Assembly (NCBI RefSeq): GCF_020012125.1
Contig: NZ_JAIFAG010000001.1
Span: forward strand, 4,774,001-4,838,000
DNA from: Hymenobacter psoromatis
GTDB lineage: Bacteria; Bacteroidota; Bacteroidia; Cytophagales; Hymenobacteraceae
Direction: 5' to 3'
Length of the DNA stretch: 64,000 bases
Position 1 is the stretch's first letter. Every line of letters starts with the position of its first letter. Below, piece after piece: positions 59,660 through 64,000 of the stretch. A program made the position numbers and the translations under genes. A model generated the notes under the pieces. It had not been told where the DNA came from and made no database searches. It was given only the letters and a program-made list of their open reading frames with translations.

Positions 59660-61765
59660 CTAGACCTGGGGTTGAGACGCTTTGAACTTGATAACGAGCA
59701 GCGTCTGGTCGTCATGCAGGGGTAAGCCTTTACTAAATTCCTGCACATCGTGCCGGATATACTGATTAATTTCCTCCGCGGATTGGTAAAAGCACTGCTC
59801 CAACATTCGGGCCAGGCGTTCTTCGCCATATTCGTCGCCCTCGCCGTTGCGGGCCTCCGGGATGCCATCGGTATAAATCACCATCACATCGCCGGGATTG
59901 TAATCCCAGAACTGGTTCTTGACGTGCCGTCCGTAGCTGTCATCGCGCAGGATACCCAGGCCTAGGCCCTCGCTGCGGAAGTAGCTAACCTCTTCTTTAA
60001 TAGAATGATAATAGAGCGTGTGGCAGTGCCCGGCGCGGGCAAAGCTGAAGCCGCCCGCCTCGTAGTCAATCAAGTAGAAAGAAGCCGTGATGAACGACGA
60101 GCGCTCCAGGCAATGGGTAAGGGCCTCATTGGCGAGCACCATAAAGCGGTGCGGGTCAGGGTAGCGGTCGCGGTCTTTTTTGGCCAGCGGGTTGGGCTGC
60201 ATCAGGGCGTGGAAGATGCCCTTCATTTGGGCGGTGTGAAAGGCGGCCGTGACGCCCTTGCCCGACACGTCGCCAATTAGCACGGCCAAGCGCTGGCCCG
60301 GCAGGTGCAGAAAGTCATAAAAATCACCCCCTACTTCCTTCGCGGCCTGCGCGTAGGTGCTGATTTCAAACCAGTTATCGGTGGGTAGGTGCTTCGGGAT
60401 GAGGCGCTCCTGCACTAGCGCCGCAATGCGCAGCTCGTCTTGCGCGCGCTGGCTCACGCGCGCCTCCTGGGCCAGCTGCAGGTTTTCGAGGCTAAGGACG
60501 GTTTGGGTCGTGAAGGTGTGCAGGATGCTGAGGTCTTCGGGGTCGAAGCCGCCCAGCTCATCCTTCAGCAGCACCAGCACGCCGTAGTCGTGGGTGGGGC
60601 TGCGCAGGGCCAGCACGGCCGCCGAGCGGTAGGGCCGACTGAGGCCGGCAAAGCGTTGCGAGCGCAGCAGGTCGTTGTCAATAAACTCCGTTTTTTCGTC
60701 GCTCAGCAGGGCCGCGAGCTGGGGGCGCATCGCTGCCAGGTCGGCCTCAGTCAGCTCGTGGGCGAGTGGGGCGGGTAGGGGGCCGGCCTGGTCGGTGGGC
60801 TGCAGCTGAGCATCGAGCCAGGCCGCGTTGGCCCGGATGGTTTGCACGGCCGAAGTAAACAAGGCGTGGTAGATTTCGGGGGCCGTTTGGCCGCGCTGAA
60901 TAATCTGGCTCAGCTGCTGCAAGCTCAGGATTTCGGCTCGCCGCTGCTCATACACGTCGGCAATGGGCAGGTTGAAGAGCGTAACCAGCAGCCCCGCCAC
61001 GGCATAAAACACTGCGAAGAACGAAGCCAGCACCAAAAATGCCTGTTGTGTGGGCGGCACCAGCAGCAGTGAATTGGTTTGCGCCCCGCGCAAATACTGT
61101 AAAAACACGAGCAGGAAGGCCAGCACGCCCAATTGCAAAAAGATGGCCTGCGCCTTCTGGCCTTGGCTGAGGTAAGCCACCCAGCGCTGGTGCCCGCTCA
61201 AATACACCCCAAACACCCCTAAAGCCAGCATGCTGCCGACCTGTAAAAAATCGGGTAACTGCCAGGGAATGAGCTGTAAGAGCAGCGTAGCGCCCAGCAG
61301 TAGCTCGAACGCCAGCCACTCGCGGCGCAGCTTGCCACTGCTGCGAAAGCTGACTAGCGCCCGCCATGAATACAGCGTTTGGGCCAGTAAGAGAATAAAC
61401 AGCCCCAGGCTAATCGTATACGTGGTGGCCGACAGACTATTACCCGGTAGCGCGAGCACGCGCGCCGCCCGCAGCCGCTCCAGCGCCAGCAGGGCCACCA
61501 GCCCGGCCGTGAGCACCAGGCCCCGCCAGAACAGGCGGCGCAATACGGCTATAAACCCGTGGCCCCGCAGGGCCTCGGGCTGCAACCGGGCATACAGGAA
61601 AATACTGGCCGCAAAGCCACCCTGCGCCGCCAGCAGCAGCCAGCGTGGCCAGTCGGGCGGCAGGCCCAGCACGGCCCGGCCCTGGCTCAAGCTGCCGAGC
61701 AGCAGCATGAGCCAGCACAGGCCGGCGACTACCAGCAGCCAGGCAGCATGGCGAAAGTTGGGCAT
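59660..61765 (-). CDS. PP2C (SpoIIE-type) phosphatase with membrane and GAF domains
   Basis: 701 residues. About eight N-terminal membrane helices (residues 8-280, ending AVFYAVAGLLVTLFNLPIAD) are followed by a GAF-like region (about 300-440, HDYGVLVLLKDELGGFDPED, LSILHTFTTQTVLSLENLQL) and a SpoIIE PP2C domain (about 470-700) with ERLIPKHLPTDNWFEISTYA, EVGGDFYDFLHLPG, VLIGDVSGKGVTAAF and YTDGIPEARNGEGD, keeping the metal-binding Asp residues. It would dephosphorylate the STAS protein. Promoter motif TAGTTTTG at 61844-61851. Confidence 0.95.
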   Translation of the reverse strand: MPNFRHAAWLLVVAGLCWLMLLLGSLSQGRAVLGLPPDWPRWLLLAAQGGFAASIFLYARLQPEALRGHGFIAVLRRLFWRGLVLTAGLVALLALERLRAARVLALPGNSLSATTYTISLGLFILLLAQTLYSWRALVSFRSSGKLRREWLAFELLLGATLLLQLIPWQLPDFLQVGSMLALGVFGVYLSGHQRWVAYLSQGQKAQAIFLQLGVLAFLLVFLQYLRGAQTNSLLLVPPTQQAFLVLASFFAVFYAVAGLLVTLFNLPIADVYEQRRAEILSLQQLSQIIQRGQTAPEIYHALFTSAVQTIRANAAWLDAQLQPTDQAGPLPAPLAHELTEADLAAMRPQLAALLSDEKTEFIDNDLLRSQRFAGLSRPYRSAAVLALRSPTHDYGVLVLLKDELGGFDPEDLSILHTFTTQTVLSLENLQLAQEARVSQRAQDELRIAALVQERLIPKHLPTDNWFEISTYAQAAKEVGGDFYDFLHLPGQRLAVLIGDVSGKGVTAAFHTAQMKGIFHALMQPNPLAKKDRDRYPDPHRFMVLANEALTHCLERSSFITASFYLIDYEAGGFSFARAGHCHTLYYHSIKEEVSYFRSEGLGLGILRDDSYGRHVKNQFWDYNPGDVMVIYTDGIPEARNGEGDEYGEERLARMLEQCFYQSAEEINQYIRHDVQEFSKGLPLHDDQTLLVIKFKASQPQV

Positions 61766-61843
61766 AGATTACGGAAAACAAGAACTTGGCAAAGCAACCC
61801 GTCTGCACCTCTCCGACTGCTATTTGCTGCTCAAAGCAAAGCG

Positions 61844-61851
61844 CAAAACTA
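61844..61851 (-). promoter_or_regulatory. -7 motif TAGTTTTG for the partner-switching operon
   Basis: CAAAACTA on the plus strand, an exact TAnnTTTG on the minus strand, 78 bp upstream of ATG 61765. Confidence 0.5.
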
Positions 61852-61877
61852 CGCGCTGATTAGGGGTTTTGAGTTCT

Positions 61878-61995
61878 TGGCTAAAGACGTTCGTCCTGGC
61901 GAGCGTAGTGCGGCAATCGCGTCAGAACGACCGGCGTGGGTATCGTTCAGGTGCGATTGTTTCGCGCTGCTCGCCAGGACGAACGTCTTTAACCA
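61878..61995. repeat. 118-bp palindrome of the AGACGTTCGTCCTGGCGAGC type
   Basis: Arms of roughly 50 bp start TGGCTAAAGACGTTCGTCCT at 61878 and end with the complement at 61995, with several mismatches towards the loop. It starts 6 bp beyond the guaB stop (62001). Read on the minus strand it lies at the 3' end of guaB and upstream of the phosphatase promoter. Confidence 0.85.
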
Positions 61996-62000
61996 GGAAA

Positions 62001-63479
62001 TTACCGACTGGAGTAATTCGGAGCTTCGCGGGTAATCTGCACGTCGTGGGGGTGGCTCTCGCGCAGGCCGGCCCCGGTGATGCGCACGAACTGCGCCGCT
62101 TGCAGAGCCGGCAGGTCGGGCGCGCCCACGTAGCCCATGCCGGCGCGCAGGCCGCCCGCCATCTGGTACAGCACTTCGCCTACCCCCCCTTTGAAGGGCA
62201 CGCGGCCCACGATGCCCTCGGGCACGAGCTTCTTCACGTCGTCTTCGGCATCCTGGAAGTAGCGGTCTTTCGAGCCGTCCTCCATCGCTTCCACCGAGCC
62301 CATGCCGCGGTAGGTCTTGTATTTGCGGCCTTCGTAGATAATCAGCTCGCCGGGGGCCTCCTCGGTGCCGGCCAGCAGCGAGCCCACCATCACGGCGGCG
62401 GCCCCGCCGGCCAGCGCCTTCACAATATCACCCGAAAACTTGATGCCGCCGTCGGCCACTACGGTCGCGCCAGTGCCGGCTACCCCCTGCGCTGCTTCCA
62501 GCACCGCCGAGAGCTGCGGCACACCGATGCCGGCGATGATGCGGGTAGTACAAATTGACCCAGGCCCTACCCCCACTTTTACCACCTCAGCCCCGGCTTC
62601 GGCCAGGGCGCGCGCGCCAGCGGCGGTGGCTACGTTGCCGGCCATCACATCGAGCTGGGGGTAGTGTTGCTTCACGAGGCGCACGGCATCGAGCACACCC
62701 TTGCTATGGCCGTGGGCGGTGTCGATACTGATGAGGTCCACGCCGGCTTCGGCTAGGGCGGCTACGCGCTGGAGCAAGTCGGCGGTAACGCCTACGGCCG
62801 CGCCTACGCGCAGGCGGCCCTGGCCGTCTTTGCTGGCCTGGGGCGAGCGGCGGCGCTTGCGAATGTCCTTGTAAGTCATCAGGCCGGTGAGGCGGCCTTC
62901 AGCATCCACCAGGGGCAGCTTATCCACCTTGCGGTCTTGCAGCATGTCCTCAGCCGCTGCCTGGTCGATGCCGGCGGGGGCAGTCACGAGGCGGTCGAGC
63001 GGCACCATCACCGTAGTTACGGGCGCGGTGAAGTCTTTCTCGAAGCGCAAATCGCGACTGGTGAGGATGCCTACCAGCCGGCGGTCGGCCTCCACCACCG
63101 GAATACCGCCAATGTTGTGCTTGCGCATCAGCTGGCGGGCATCGGCCAGGGTGGCGGTGGGGGGTAGGGTAAAGGGGTCCTGAATGAGCGCCGACTCGCT
63201 GCGCTTGACGCGCCGCACCTGCTCGGCCTGCTTATGGATGCTCATGTTCTTGTGCACGATGCCCAGGCCGCCGGCCTGCGCCAGCGCAATGGCCATGTCG
63301 GCCTCCGTCACGGTGTCCATTGCGGCCGATAGCAGCGGCAGGTGCAAATAAATGCGGGGGGTAAGCTGGGTGCCGGGATTGCAGTCGCGGGGGAGCACCT
63401 CCGAGTAAGCGGGCAGCAGCAGTACGTCGTCGTAGGTCAGGGCCTCGAAGGCGATTTTGGGGGTGGCGGGGTCGGCCAT
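62001..63479 (-). CDS. guaB: Inosine-5'-monophosphate dehydrogenase
   Basis: 492 residues from ATG 63479 (MADPATPKIAFEALTYDDVL); the open frame upstream is non-coding. The catalytic domain is split by two CBS motifs (residues about 95-215, FTLPPTATLADARQLMRKHN and DRLVTAPAGIDQAAAEDMLQ). The active-site loop GVGPGSICTTRIIAGIGVPQ contains the catalytic Cys, and the flap GMGSVEAM is present. It converts IMP to XMP, the first step of GMP synthesis. Promoter TATATTTG at 63517-63524. Confidence 0.97.
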   Translation of the reverse strand: MADPATPKIAFEALTYDDVLLLPAYSEVLPRDCNPGTQLTPRIYLHLPLLSAAMDTVTEADMAIALAQAGGLGIVHKNMSIHKQAEQVRRVKRSESALIQDPFTLPPTATLADARQLMRKHNIGGIPVVEADRRLVGILTSRDLRFEKDFTAPVTTVMVPLDRLVTAPAGIDQAAAEDMLQDRKVDKLPLVDAEGRLTGLMTYKDIRKRRRSPQASKDGQGRLRVGAAVGVTADLLQRVAALAEAGVDLISIDTAHGHSKGVLDAVRLVKQHYPQLDVMAGNVATAAGARALAEAGAEVVKVGVGPGSICTTRIIAGIGVPQLSAVLEAAQGVAGTGATVVADGGIKFSGDIVKALAGGAAAVMVGSLLAGTEEAPGELIIYEGRKYKTYRGMGSVEAMEDGSKDRYFQDAEDDVKKLVPEGIVGRVPFKGGVGEVLYQMAGGLRAGMGYVGAPDLPALQAAQFVRITGAGLRESHPHDVQITREAPNYSSR

Positions 63480-63516
63480 AGCAACAGGGGGTTTAGCAGA
63501 AAACCTTATTGCCAGA

Positions 63517-63524
63517 CAAATATA
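63517..63524 (-). promoter_or_regulatory. guaB: -7 motif TATATTTG for guaB
   Basis: CAAATATA on the plus strand, an exact TAnnTTTG on the minus strand, 37 bp before the guaB ATG. It lies downstream of the terminator at 63613-63643, so guaB has its own promoter. Confidence 0.6.
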
Positions 63525-63612
63525 CGGTGCCCCGGCGCGCAACCCGGCCTCGGCCCAACCCTGAAGGTCCGATTGCCGTTTAGGGACTCCAAAAAACAGG
63601 TAGTGTAGGGGC

Positions 63613-63790
63613 AAAAAAAGACTCGCCCCAAGCGGGACGAGCCTTTCCAACAGGTTCCTTTTCCACAAGAAAACCAAATTTTTGCACCGGCCAGGCCGGT
63701 GTGATGCGAGTGCCGAAGCGCGGAACAAAGTACCGCTGCCCAGCTTGCCACCCAAGCGGGCCGAGGAGCCTTTTTGGATGTATTAATTGG
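63613..63790 (-). ncRNA. Candidate small structured RNA upstream of guaB (6S-like?)
   Basis: On the minus strand a TAAATTTG -7 motif (63796-63803) precedes about 178 nt without a credible reading frame, ending in an intrinsic terminator: GGCTCGTCCC (63634-63643) pairs with GGGGCGAGTC (63620-63629) and seven T follow. The 5' segment AAAAAGGCTC (about 63767-63776) can also pair with the 3' end GAGTCTTTTT, closing a rod. Inside, CCCGCTTGGG occurs twice and could form facing stems around a symmetric bubble, and CACCGGCC/GGCCGGTG (63685-63701) makes a strong apical hairpin. Length and rod shape recall 6S RNA, but no conserved 6S sequence was recognised. The rest of the 63480-63961 gap shows nothing else. 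Confidence 0.5.
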
Positions 63791-63795
63791 TAGTG

Positions 63796-63803
63796 CAAAT
63801 TTA
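63796..63803 (-). promoter_or_regulatory. -7 motif TAAATTTG for the candidate RNA
   Basis: CAAATTTA on the plus strand, an exact TAnnTTTG on the minus strand. Expected transcription start near 63789. Confidence 0.45.
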
Positions 63804-63961
63804 GTGCAACTTTTTGGCCGAGGCATGATTATTTTCGCCCAATGTGCCATTATCCTCGCTGAATGTCGGCCGGAAGTTACTGAATAGAAGGTGAGTAAAA
63901 AATCTTAGCCAGGTAATTCCGCCCCCTCGCCGGTGGCGGGGCGGCCCCGCGCCGAGGAGTA

Positions 63962-64000
63962 ATGTCGCAGCAGCCAACTACTGAGGCCGCCCAGGCCCGG
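63962..64000 (+). CDS. Possible gene start cut by the right edge
   Basis: ATG 63962 opens MSQQPTTEAAQAR and stays open to the end of the window, 13 codons. It follows a GAGGAG sequence 3 bp upstream. It would be divergent from guaB and the candidate RNA. Too short for any call. Confidence 0.3.
   Translation, partial: MSQQPTTEAAQAR

Noticed and set aside
63480..63755. Upstream extension of GuaB
   Set aside because: It passes through a promoter motif, a terminator and the candidate RNA; the conserved protein begins at ATG 63479.
1..64000. tRNA, rRNA or complete insertion sequences
   Set aside because: No cloverleaf with a GTTCRA-type T-loop, no rRNA signature and no transposase reading frame were found on either strand by eye.

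Overview
The window is chromosomal DNA of a Bacteroidota bacterium, most likely a Hymenobacter-like member of the Cytophagales. The evidence is GC-rich coding DNA with few Shine-Dalgarno sequences, the Bacteroidota -7 promoter motif TAnnTTTG at several starts, Bacteroidota-type ribosomal proteins, TssD-type Hcp proteins and DUF families common in Hymenobacter. The word GGGTAGGG/CCCTACCC is very frequent. No tRNA, rRNA, CRISPR array or complete insertion sequence was recognised.

Layout. 1-5.8 kb (minus strand): an efflux operon (TolC-like channel, then an RND pump cut by the left edge) preceded by an OmpR-type two-component system. 5.8-14.9 kb (plus): the distal spc and alpha ribosomal cluster, rpsH to rplQ with secY, map, infA and rpoA. 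It begins abruptly at rpsH with its own structured leader. 15-27 kb (plus): an accessory region with an ECF sigma factor and putative anti-sigma operon, two AraC-SDR pairs separated by a palindromic array, and a duplicated two-gene cassette whose second membrane-protein copy has a Trp codon changed to TGA. 27.4-30.4 kb (minus): a decaying type VI secretion cassette with two broken TssD tube genes, a frameshifted effector-like gene and a small membrane protein. It is bracketed by two copies of the 3' end of a diadenylate-cyclase-domain gene whose intact copy follows. 32-42.4 kb: TonB-like protein, bestrophin, MlaE permease, FUSC transporter, small membrane proteins, an MFS transporter and secreted hypothetical proteins. 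42.4-63.5 kb (mostly minus): housekeeping genes, namely rplM-rpsI-rpsB-tsf, a pseudouridine synthase, a PhoB/PhoR-like pair, recA, MoxR, two PpiC-type foldases, a partner-switching module (PP2C phosphatase, STAS protein, RsbW-like kinase) and guaB. Upstream of guaB is a promoter- and terminator-bounded stretch with no reading frame that looks like a small structured RNA.

Two features stand out beyond the genes. First, many gaps hold long inverted repeats, often with near-perfect arms, and many of these touch or abut a stop codon. They share architecture but mostly not sequence. Second, the type VI/diadenylate cyclase island shows repeated gene breakage and a duplicated flank. All family assignments come from reading motifs by eye; no database search was run.
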